DNA of 64,000 bases from Symsagittifera roscoffensis (lineage: Eukaryota; Xenacoelomorpha; Acoela; Convolutidae), in assembly GCF_963678635.1 (NCBI RefSeq), contig NC_087067.1, positions 36,960,686 through 37,024,685 on the forward strand, given 5' to 3'. Made by a program: the position numbers and the translations under genes. The notes under the pieces were generated by a model. It did not search any database. It was not told the origin of the DNA and was given only the letters and a program-made list of their open reading frames with translations. Positions 26,801 through 39,400 of the stretch are shown one piece after another. Positions within the stretch are counted from its first letter, which is position 1; each line of letters opens with the position of its first letter.

Positions 26801-27425
26801 ATTGCAAATTGGAAAAACTTAAATCTCACACTTGTTTCCTCCATACAACATACCCGCAGAAAACTGGCGTTTGTGATGAATGTATTTTGATAAAACTGGC
26901 TTTTTTGTGGAATGAATTTTGATGCAGTTTTGCTATTTCAATAAGCATATAAAGCCATCACAGGGCTTAAATGAAAATTTTAAGCAAAACTTCTTTTACT
27001 CTTGAGAATGTTGATAAAATCTTTCTGATCAGTGATCCAGTTTTGCAAAACTAAATCTCGTTTGAACCTATAAACATAGATGGCTTATAATTAACCACAT
27101 TCGAGTCATCTACAAGGCTTACAGCTCTAGAAATTGTTGTGAAAATGCTGGAAAATTAGTGATTTGCTCAGCAACGTCAGCCGGGAATGTTTTTTTTTCA
27201 GATCTATCCTTCATGTGCTGATTAATCTACAGTTTTATCGTTTGAGTTTTTTAAATGTGTACTATTCTAATGTTTGGCTTTAACGGTTGTTGCCAATGTC
27301 TCATTCTCTTTCTCCGTTGGAGCTATGTTACCACTATTCTCCTCTCCTCTCTCCTCTCTCTATGTCTTCTTTATCTTTCTCTCTACCTCGCTCTCTCTCT
27401 CTCTTTCTCTCCTCTCCCTATGTCT

Positions 27426-27478
<53 letters not shown>

Positions 27479-30400
27479 GTCTCTCTTCTCTCTGTTTCTG
27501 TCCTTTCTCCTCTCTTTTCTCTCATCTTTCACTTTCTCCTATTTTCTCTGACAATTATGTTAGTTGATTGTTTTTTGGTTCCAAAGGCTCGTAAAGTAAC
27601 TTCACTGTTCGTTGATCTTGCCTGAATATCTAGCAATCCTTCTTTATAAACGTCTATCGTTTTCATTATTTTTGAACTTAAGTGCGGTATTCCTACAGGG
27701 TGATATCGTAAAGACTTGGCCAACAACTTTTTTTAAGTAAGCAGCACAAAAGACAAACTTTTCCAACTATACCTATGATTTCAAAAAATTGCGCAAAGAT
27801 AAGTTTTAAGTTTTTTGACGCCATGTTGATTCGCCCATCTAGTCTTTGTCTTGATTATACTAGATAAATTGGCGCTATAAACACGTTGTTGCATAATGGC
27901 AGTATAAATACGTCAAGAAAATGTTGCAAGAGAAAAACAGTAAAATCAAAAGTTAGTCGAAAAACCTATAAAACTGTACCTGAATTGGTAAAATCAGACC
28001 AACGTTTCTCGAGACCAAATGAATTTTTAAAACTTATATAGAAACCAACCTATAACTATTAATTTTGATGAGATACCTGATTTGTACACCTGTGTATACA
28101 TCGATGTGTGTTTTTATACACTTGTTTTTACTAAAATGTTTGTATACGCCTGTATTTTTTTTCTTCCAAAAAAGATTTTGACATTGTTTTCAGTAATAAG
28201 AATTCGACAAAAGGGTTGGCAATTTTTTTCATTGGTCATCTGTTTTTCTGGTTAAACGTTTTTGGCAACCATTTTTCAACCATTCATACACAACTCAAAT
28301 TGTTGTCTAAGGGTATTTTTTAAAATCAGTTTCAGCTCAAATCACCGATCAAACTTTGTCTAAACATTTAGCACTGATAAAAAGACTGCATAAATTATCT
28401 TCGAGGTAATATCAAATAAAACCTTTTCAATTCGAAGAAAGCCCAGTTACAGTATCACAACCTCATTGGACTCATTGTCGCACCTCTGTTGTTACTACTG
28501 CCTCAAAAAGACTGAATAACTTTTTCTATTTACAGTAAAACATTATTGTGAGTTAGGTATGGAGGTCTATCTCATAGAGTAATTTCGGATAAGGTACACC
28601 GTCTGCTCGTCACGCTATCTTATTTTCGGCCGGATAGATTCGTGCAACTTCTTAGTCTAATACCGATCCTAATCTTACTCTTATAACTACTAGTCTCAGG
28701 GTGTTTAACTAGTCTCTGCTAGGCTCAATAGATCTAGAGTATACTGGTATTGTTGCGGCAGCTGAAGTACTCGGGAGAGGCAACTATTTTCTAAGTTTAA
28801 TTCAAATCTCTCTGGTGCTGAAATTACAAGTAATTTCAGCACTTTACAAATAAGTGGGTAGTTAGTTGGATGGATTGTGATTGGTTAATATTAAATATTT
28901 TACATTGGTAAAATATCTAATTTATAAATGATAAAACGTAGTTTAGATCAAGTTCCAATTGTTCCGAATATGTTTGAAGAAAATGACGGAAAATTTGTGC
29001 CTGCGGTGGTTTTTTTATTGTTGTCCTGAGCTCAAATTTTAAAAAGATATTTGACTTGTGACTCTTTTTTGTAAAATTATGGGGGTTTAAAGTTGCTAAT
29101 TTGGCCAATTTGGGGCAATTAACATTTTTCTAGCTATTAAAACGTTAGTGGAGATTTGTTCCTTCTTAGAAATCGTTCCAAAATAGACTGAGCCATTAGA
29201 CTGCTTTTTGGACTCTTCTGTATTATCCTATAAGGCAAATTACTGATTGGATTTTACATACCGTAAAGAGAGGTTTTTCAAAAAACGCAGAAAATTTTTC
29301 ATTTGATTTCTGGAATGTTTATGAACTCTTTCAAAGGCGAAGACTACTCCATACAATTTGGACGGCAGTCGGAACATTCAGGGATTTGCCTTGATACGAG
29401 CAGTATTGTTTTAGTTCAATAACGCTAATACTAAGAAACAAAAAAGTTGCTTCAAATTGGGCTGTTTTCTATTCATTTCTTCTGCCGTTTTCGAGAACCA
29501 GGAGCAGGTTAGAATCCAATAAGGTAACCCACTCTGAAACAAATTTTGAGAACGAAGGAGGGGAATCAACAGGAAATCACTTGGAAAGTTAGTTGAGTTT
29601 TATCTTAAAAAACAATCAAGATCAGACCAACGCAGTTCTCGAACAATTTGAAACACAGTTTGAATGCCAGATTACAACTCAAAACTTTGATTTTCTCTTT
29701 CCCTCTTTGCATATATTTTTTTGAGAATTATCTGAGTTTGCAATAACTTATCTGAGTTTGCAAAAACTTAACTTAGTTTTCAATTTTTTAGCTTTTCTGG
29801 CAGAAAAATGTGATTTAAAAAATTTTCATATTATGTTACATAACAGGACTAAGATGGTTGTTTGAATGACAAACTCTTTATTTGAACTAAAACTATATTT
29901 AAATTTTTCAAGTTCTGCCTTTACGCCCATTTGAGTGCCTAAAAAAATTATTGAACCAATTTGAGTACCTTATTACATATTAAAATTTTGAAAAAATCGA
30001 TTGTTGCATTAGCTTAAAGCATTTTCATGTTTACAAAATTATGCAAAAGTTCAACATTTACGTTTTGCTCTATAATTCATCAAAAAAAATAAAATTCAAG
30101 TTTAAATGAACTCTTTAGAAGCATCATTCAGCGTTTTCCGATATCAAGATTGAAGAATGTTGTGTTCCGACTATGTTCAAAGAAAATGGCGAAACATTTG
30201 TGGTCTTTTGGGCGGTTTTTTCTCCAGAAAATTTCCGATTTTTAACTAGCATTTTTCGACAAACACTTTTTTTATCAATCAAAATTTATTGTAATTCTGA
30301 GTTCAAATTTAAAAATATATGTCACATGTGATCATTTTTCGCAAACTAATGTTGGCTTTAAAATTGTCAATTAAGCAAATTTTGGACGATTGACGCGCGA

Positions 30401-33400
30401 AATTTAATCCGTATATGAAATTGAGTTGAGGCAAACTTTTTAGTATATTTATTGCTTCGCTATCAGCGAAAAATATCACCATGTACTTTAAATAGCCTAT
30501 GGGGGGTTGATTTAAAAACCGCAAAAAGAAATTGAATTTTTTTCATCTACTTTAATTATCACCCATTTTCTATAAGCGAACGCTACTTCATATACCTTAA
30601 AACGCAGTTAGAACAGTCAGGCCTTCGCTCTTTTACGAGCAGTCTTGTTTTCATTTCAAACTGAAGAAAAACTTGAAAAGATTGAAGTTTTTACCTTTTA
30701 TCTCCAAAATTTTTTGATAAGTGTAGTAAATTCAAACCAATATTAATGGTTTGAGAAAAGCAAAAAGGATTGAAAATAATAAAAATGGAAAGACATTTTG
30801 TTGAATTGATTGAACAAGGCAGTTGAATTGATTGAAATGTCTTCTCCAACAAAGTAAAGCGGTGAACTTTGGAACCAAAGCGGTGAACTTTGCCGGCCAC
30901 AAAGTTTTCCAATCGTGGAATGAGTCGTATAGTAAGTATAAACCCCCTTAGTAAAAACCTGAATTTCTCTTTATCTTTTGAAATGGAAATTTGGAAAATT
31001 AAGCTTCAGATTTCCTTAGAATTTGTTAATTTCGTCAATCAAAACCAAAGCTTTATGATCCAATTTTGGATACAGCCAAACGATGAATCTTGGGCCGTAT
31101 AGCAGAAAAGTTTCATAGTTGTCTCCCGTTTAGTCTTTCTGACTATCTTAGTGTTGGGTTAACCATCGTCTGAATTTTGATCATCTACTTTAAATATCAC
31201 CCTTTTTCTATAAGCGAACGCTACTTCATATACCTTAAAAAGCAGTTCGAACAGTCAGCCCTTCGCTCTTTTACGAGCAGTCTTGTTTTCATTTCAAACT
31301 GAAGAAAAACTTGAAAAGATTGAAATTTTTAGCTTTTATCTCCAAAATGTTTTGATAAGTGTATTAAATTCAAACGAACATTAATGTTTTGAGAAAAGCA
31401 CCAGCAAAAAGGATTGAAAATAATGAAAATGGAAAGACATTTTGTTGAAGCGTTCTGCGCTAGTTGCACAGTAGCAGGTATTTTTATGACAATTAAAGCT
31501 ATCAGAATATTTTATCCATAAAGAAAAGGTCATTTCATGTGAGTTGAAATCAATTGTCAATCTAAAGTTTCACCTGGACTAAAGTTGCTTGAAGTGGAAA
31601 GCATGTGGAAAACATTAACGTCATAGTTTCAATTATAAAAGTTTCGTTTTCTATTGTAGGAATGATGAAAAAAATTACCAAATTCAGTTGGCGGTACGCA
31701 GTTAAAATTGGTATCTCGAGGTCTCGGGAAAAACTGGCAGTCGAACCAGTCAGGGTTACAAGCTCTGTTCAATTCCAGACACAAACTTCTACAAGGAGGA
31801 AGAACTTGAAATTTTCTGTCCATTTTTGAGCCGTCATCAATATTGACACAAGGCGGGAAAAAAATTGATTCGAAAAGTCTCGCAACATTTTCGCTATTTT
31901 GAAAAAAAATAGCAGCATCTCTCAAGACGTTGGAAAAAACGGTAATAAAAGCCAGTTGAATTGATTAAAATGTCTTCTCCAACATAGTAAAGCGGTGAAC
32001 TTTGAAACCAACGACAGAAGTTTGATTTCGAGTCTTCACATAGCGGATTGAAAATGCATCGACCGGTGTGAAGCTTTTCAGAGATTGTAAAATCCAATTT
32101 CAAAGAGGCGCTGGTTAATTCAGACAATAAGCAAACCATGGTCGGAAAATCTTTATCAAAATTTTTAAAAAAGTTTCGAAATTTTCGTTTTTTTAGGTCG
32201 ATCAAATTGATTTTTTTCCCAAGGCTTTTTTGGCCAAATTTTCTTCGCCGCTAGCAATATTTAAAAAAAACAGGCCGAAAAAAGCTACCAAACAATCGCG
32301 TTTTTTGGCGCGCGCTTCCAGCGCAAAATTATTAAATATTGGCGCCCAAGGCGTTTTCAGAAAGTTTTATGGTTCGTCAGCCAAAAATGGATATCTCAAA
32401 TTAGTACAAAGATGGGACCCTTTGGTTTGACAGGGGGTCGAATACCTGAGGATTCGATTAAGAAGAAAACCGTTTGGGACCGTCTCTAAATCCGCCTCTG
32501 GCTGCGGGCATTATTTTGATTCAAAAGTAAAGGAATACCTTTAGGACAATAGTACGACAGTACATTAAGACATGATATTAAGACGACAAATGTGCGTAAA
32601 AGCCATTTAAAACTGTTATTTTAAGCCATTTATCTGTGCCAATTCAGACGGTTTATTTTTTTCAGTAACACATTTGGAGAATTGTGTGCAGTGTCGTCTT
32701 AAACGGTTTTTTTGTCTTAATATCTGCCGTCTTATTTGCCGGCCACAAGAGTTTTCCAATCGTGGAATGAGTCGTATAGTAAGTATAAACCCCCTTAGTA
32801 AAAACCTGAATTTCTCTTTATCTTTTGAAATGGAAATTTTGAAAATTAAGCTTCAGATTTCCTTAGAATTTGTTAATTTCATCAATCAAAACCAAAGTTT
32901 TATGATCCAATTTTGGAGACAGCCAAACGATGAATCTTGGGCCGTATAGCAGAAAATTTTCATGTTTATCTCCCCTTTTGTCTTTCTGACTATCTTAGTG
33001 TTGTGTTACCCATCGTCTGAATTTTGATCATCTACTTTAAATATCACCCATTTTCTATAAGCGAACGCTACTTCAAATACCTTAAAATGCAGTTAGAACA
33101 GTCAGGCCTTCGATCTTTTACGAGCAGTCTTGTTTTCAATTCAAACTGAACAAAATCTTGAAAAGATTGAAATTTTTACCTTTCATCTCCAAAATTTTTT
33201 GAAAAGTGTAGTAAATTCAATCCAATAATAATCTTTTGAGAAAAGCACGAGCAAAAAGGATTGAAAATATTGAAAATGGAAAGACATTTCGTTGAAGCGT
33301 TCTGCGCTAGTTGCACAGTAGCAGGTTTTTTTATGACAATTAAAGCTATCAGAAGATTTTATCCATAATGAAAAGGTCATTTCATGTTAGTTGAAATCGA

Positions 33401-36400
33401 TTGTCAATCTAAAGTTACACCTGGACTAAAGTTGTTTGAAGTGGAAAGCATGTGGAAAACAATAACGTCATAGTTTCAATTATAAAAGATTCGTTTTCTA
33501 TTGTAGGAATGATCAAAAGAAATACCAAATTCAGTTGGCGGTACGCAGTTAAAATTGGTATCTCGAGGTCTCGGGAAAAACTGGCAGTCGAACCAGTCAG
33601 GGTTACAAGCTCTGTTCAATTCCAGACACAAACTTCTACAAGGAGGAAAAACTTGAAATTTTCTGTCCATTTTTGAGCCGTCATCAATATTGACACAAGG
33701 CGGGAAAAGAATTGATTCGAAAAGTCTCGCAACATTTTCGCTATTTTGAAAAAAATCGCAGCATCTCTCAAGACGTTGGAAAATACGGTAATACAAGCCA
33801 GTTGAATTGATTGAAAGGTCTTCTCCAACAAAGTTGAGCGGTGAACTTTGGAACCAACGACAGAACATCGATTTCGAGTCTTCACATAGCGGATTGAATA
33901 TGCACCGACCGGTGTGAAGTTTTTCAGAGATTGTAAAGTCCAATTTCAAAGAGGCGCTGGTTATTTCAGACAATAAGCAAACCATGGTCGGAAAAGCTTT
34001 ATCAAAACCTTTAAAAATTTTTCGAAAGTTTCGTTTTTTTTAGGTCGATCAAATTGATTTTTTCGCCAAGGCTTTTTTGGCCAAATTTTCTTCGCCGCAA
34101 GCATTATTTTGAAAAAACAGGCCGAAAAAAGCAACCAAAAAATTGCGTTTTTTGGCGCGCGCTTCCAGCGCAAAATTATTAAGTATTGGCGCCCAAGGCG
34201 TCTTCAGAAAGTTTTTATAGTTCGTCAGCCAAAAATGGATATCTCAAAATAGTACAAAGATGGGACCCTTTGGTTTGACAAGGGGTCGAATCCCTGAGGA
34301 TTCGATTAAGAAGAAAACCGTTTAAGACCCCCTCTAAATCCGCCTCTGGCTGCGGGCATTATTTTGATTCAAAAGTAAAGGAATACCTTTAGGACAATAG
34401 TACGACAGTACATTAAGACATGATATTAAGGCGACAAATGAGCGTAAAAGCCATTTAAAACTGTTATTTTAAGCCATTTATCTGTGCCAATTCAGACGGT
34501 TTATATTTCTCAGAAATGCATTTGGAGAAATGTGTGCAGCGTCGTCTTAAACGGTTTTTTGTCTTAATATCTGCCGTCTTATTTGCCGGCCACAAGAGTT
34601 TTCCAATCGTGGAATGAGTCGTATTGTAAGTATAAACCCCCTTAGTAAAAACCTGAATTTCTCTTTATCTTTTGAAATGGAAATTTTGAAAATTAAGCTT
34701 CAGATTTCCTTAGAATTTGTTAATTTCGTCAATCAAAACCAAAGCTTTATGATCCAATTTTGGTTACAGCCAAACGATGAATCTTGGGCCGTATAGCAGA
34801 AAAGTTTCTTGGTTATCTCCCTTTTTGTCTTTCTGACTATCTTAGTGTTGTGTTACCCATCGTCTGAATTTTGATCATCTGCATCCCGATTGCGTGGTAA
34901 TTCACCAAATCCAAAAGAATTCGACCAAACGGCAATAATAAGGCATATAAGTGATTTCATTTGAAAACTTTTTGGATTTCAAAGTTTTTGTTTTGTTATC
35001 GATTTATCGATTTGAAGGTTTAAGACAAATATTCTGCAATTAAGTAAACATCATAATCTTCTGCAAAACTCAGCTCAGACAATAATTCTTTTCGATAAAG
35101 ATATTTCTATCAAACTTTACTGAGCAAGAATATAACTAAACTGTGGCAAAGCAAAACAAAGCACTTCTTTGATTGACCATGATCTAAAACTGGGTCTCGA
35201 ATATCAAGTGTTCCTAATTTGGCTAGCAATATCAAATCATTTTCGGCTCCTTAAAACTTTTTGAACAAAATCTTTCTTCATTTTTTTTCGTGTACAAACC
35301 AATTTTAATGTCATTATATGAGTATAATTTCGAATTTCGTTTAATGTATGACTATAATAATTTGTGCGAATCAAGCTAAGAGAGAAGAAGGGAGATGACT
35401 TGTTGAATATTGATGACGAGGAAGTAAAATCCGATTCACTTCGGTTATTAATCAGTCGTTTGGTGGATGGGTTAACTGCCGACTCCTAGGGGAGTGTACT
35501 TGCCTACAGCAAAAATCCGCTTCAAAATTAGCCCATAAACTGGGGCTATGAGTGCCTTATCTGTGCCAGGTGGACAACTGTGTGCCAACTGTTGTCTCGC
35601 CTTCTTACGAAACGACTTTAAATGTACTCTATCAATACAGACTCCAAGATGATCGAACGGTTTCCACGTTCTTAACTCATAACAACTTATCGTCATACAT
35701 TTTCACTACCTAATTTTTGTTGCCATAGCGATTTAAAATCACAATAATTTGAAACCATTTTTGAAATCTTAAAATCGTCTTAATCCAAATTTACTTCAAA
35801 AGGGACTTCGGTAAAAATCAAAGAAGAAAGGGAGATAATTTTTTTGTCATTTGAAGTGGAACAATTTTGCGCAACTTAATTCGCGTAAATTTCGAACAGA
35901 ACGTACTTTGCCAATAACTCGGATTGTGAAAAAAAATTTCGAACCAAAATGAAGCAACCTTTTAATGAACTTTAAAGGCCCGCAATTTATAAAACGTTCC
36001 TTGAATAAAATTAGCGTACTTTTCCAGACATTTGCAGCCGGTACAGAAATTTAAAAAGGTTTAACCAAGGCCAACAGGTAACAAATCATACAATTTTACA
36101 ATCTCTTTTGAGCTTGAACCCATAATCCTATGGATTTGTTCAGCTTTTTTAGATATGTTGGCACATAAACACGACCCTAAAGGGCTTGTCAGCCTCTACT
36201 TCCAACCTGGCATTCCGCAAAATTTCGTGGGGTTAAATTGCTATAGTGCACGAGTCAAACTCTTGCGTTTTGTACGTTATCCGGGAGTCTGCAATGAAAG
36301 ATCTTTTAGAAAAAGGTAACCAAAATTTGAGTCCGATTAAATCTTGAATTTTAAAATACGAATGTAAAAAACAAAAGTAAGACAAATTTAAATTGATTTG

Positions 36401-39400
36401 ACACAAATGTGATAATGTTCTGAAAAATACAATCAATTTTAATTTTTTAATAGACATAATTTTTTGAACTTTTTAATTTAATTCACAGTACTTTTTTACT
36501 TTTTCTTTGTGAACTTATGGCCACTCGATGCGTCGAAAACATATTTTTCTACTATGAACGGAAGCGTAGTTTTACAGGCTGTACTTTACTTTCCGCACAG
36601 TAGGGTGGAAATAGGATTAGATACTAAAATGCCATCCTTAAACAGCACTTGGTATTCTAGCAATCTCACTCTCTGGTTACATAGGGATGATGGACTGCAC
36701 CAATATTTTTATATAGGAAGAGCCAATATATCGAAGCCACTCGTCAATTTTTTCAGGTTTTGGTGTTGTCAGTTTGTTTCGAACTTGGAGCAATTTCTGA
36801 CTCCTCGATCTTTTGTTTTTTCTTTTGTAAATTTGTTTTTTTTCCCATGTAAATCTGTTTGTTTTTCTATGTAAAGCTCAAGTAGATGTAAAAAAAAACC
36901 GCCAACAAGTGCGCTCCGGTGAATCGTTTTTGGAATGACTGAAGATATGTTGAACAAGTAATATTGAGATGTTTTCGAAACTTTACATGAATCATAAACC
37001 AGTATAAATTCTGAAACCGAAAAATTCTAGTTTGTGCAATGTTTTATGTTCGCCGACAAAGTATAAAAACATTATATTTTGGTCTCGCGTTGGTCATAAA
37101 ATTAATCGTGATGGTTTGAAATTTTGCAGCTTAGTCTAAAACTGAGTCGCGGGTTGGTGAAAAAATTTATGGGAACAGATTAACAGATCATCTCCAATGA
37201 AGGCGTGAAGGGGAGATATGAACTGGTTTTTTTTTGAAAATATCAACCCATCAATTACTTAGCACACGACGCAACATTTCGTTTACTCCTACTTATTTGT
37301 AGAACTTGATTTCTATTGAATAGTTTTGTGTGGATTGTCTTGTTTTCGTGTTAAAACGAATCATTTTTCCGTTATTTTGATAGCTCAGTTATAGCGAACA
37401 AAATACTAAGTTGAAAATATAATAATTTTTTCATATTGTTTAGGGACAATGATTAGGGATAACTAGGAATAATGTTAAGAAGCCTCCGAGATGACAAAGA
37501 TTAGAAGGCAAAAACAGAAAGCAACACACTTTTCAGGCAACATCAAAGCTGCATTACTTCATTGAAACCTTTTCAAAAACAATATTTTGCTTGATTGTCA
37601 TACCAACTAACTAAACAGCAGTTAATAGAAGAGTAGTAGTTACTTTTTCATTGTTAAATTTTCGTTGTAAAGCATGATTTGCTTGCAACGGTGCTATCTA
37701 TTTTTAAATCGAGATTAATGCAGCTCTTTAGTCCATTTTTGAAATCATTTCTTGGTCTTGACTCAAATTAAAGAAAACTAGTCGTGAATAAATTTTCAAT
37801 AGTTATGTTTGAAAACAATTGTCCACAGCCGGTAAGCAAAAGTTTATTCTTGACAATTTGACAATTCCAAAAAAAATTATTGCACTTAACTTTGAAAGGA
37901 TAGATGATGAGATCAGCTGATCGGCTTGACATAAAAGGTGGCGTCCCTCATGCTTGAAGGACCAAATGCTTGAAATTAATTTTAACTTACTTTCAGCAAA
38001 TCAGAATTGAGTATTCAAAATCTCAAGGTAAATCGTGAAAATCTCAAAGTAAGAAAATAAATCCAGGCCATTAGTGTTAATATTGACCGATTAGATAATA
38101 AGCAGATGAGTTTTCAAGACTGAAAAATTCTTATGATTTGGCCTCATTAATCTTGATGATTATCTGAGTTGTTTTGGGGTTGTAACCAGCAATTTGTAAT
38201 ATTTTTGATTATTTTCCACCGATTTAATACATTTTCTGCTAATATTGACTTCGATTTTGTGAGAAAGGCTTTTAGACAATAAAAATGCTTAGCGATTTTG
38301 ATTGGTTGAAATTTTTTAAGCATTCGGTCCTTCAAGCATGAGAACCCTCCCCACATAAAACATGGAAGCGGCGGATATAAATCAGTTTCTTGATGTGCTT
38401 GCTTGTGTTATACTTTTTGAGTTTTGAACGGCATTGTTTGTACTCTTTTTGTTCTATGACTATTTTCGAAGAAAATGACGGAGTGTTTGTAATTGGGGTG
38501 GTTTCTTTTCTCTAGACAAAATTTGACTTTTTAACTAGCCATTTTTGACAAAACTTTTTTATCATACCAAAGTTATTGTCATTTTGCGGTCAAACTTGAA
38601 AAAAATTTTTACTAGTGATTATTTTTTGTAATATTATGAGGGTTTAACAATTGCTAATTTGGGCAATTGGGGATAATTAATGCGCAATAAATTTCGTATT
38701 TTTACGCGTAAACGAAGAATTGGATTGTTACAAAATGAATTGAGGCTAATCTTTTTGGCGTTTGGTCTTTTTAAAACTTTGTTATGTACGAAATGTATCA
38801 CCTTTGTCTTTGCACACCGTATGGGGGGTAGTTTCACAAAAAAATGGAAAAAAAGCACTTAAAAACTGAACATTATTATATAGATGCCAAGGTGCATTCA
38901 CAATTACAAGCAATCCTAATGTTTTGATGTTCGAAGAAAAAAAAGCTGATTTGTGCTCGGAGTGGTGCTTTTTTTCTGCGATCAAAATTCAACTTTTTCA
39001 CTACCATTTTTTAAGGATTTTTCATGCCATCCAAAAAATATCAAGACACTGCTAAGAGCTCAAATTAAAAAGAATCAGACCGAAATTATTTCTCTCGATT
39101 GTTTACATGATTTGTGAGGCTAAAAATAAAAAAAATTGTAAAAACTTTGAAAAATCTTATAACCGTTTATTAGTTCATGCAGCCTTTAGACCTCAACAAT
39201 TTTGTTAGTTTTCCATCTTTGCAAAACAGAGAACAGTGCGGTTAAATTGTCAAGCGCTGGAATTTTTTTCATTTGGCTTTTGAATTGTTCCACAGCTTCT
39301 ATTTATAAAAAATGTGAATACACAGAAAAAATTAAAAAGAATTCCGAACCGCGTTGAAAATTTTGGGAGAACGAAATTTCAAGTATTATTTTTGCAAGTA

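Larger units (their letters stand above)
30650..34880. repeat. Tandem array of a 1.85-kb unit carrying a CRD exon
   Basis: The marker GGCCAC plus following sequence recurs at 30895, 32741 and 34588, a period of about 1846 bases. The order is a shortened first unit (30650-30890), two full units, and a partial last unit. Each full unit holds the 3' end of a Helentron-like element, a Frizzled-type CRD exon (minus), a hAT-like MITE (minus) and a short plus-strand ORF ending NDESWAV. That ORF recurs at 30890-31102, 32674-32949 and 34614-34796. The units are very similar, so the duplication is fairly recent. Confidence 0.8.

Noticed and set aside
27255-27625. Three overlapping plus-strand ORFs rich in Leu and Ser
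   Set aside because: They are translations of the (TC)n microsatellite in each frame, not genes.
31605-33676. Plus-strand 74-codon ORFs in the array (at 31605 and 33452)
   Set aside because: Antisense of the CRD exon; their conservation reflects the CRD and the recent duplication.
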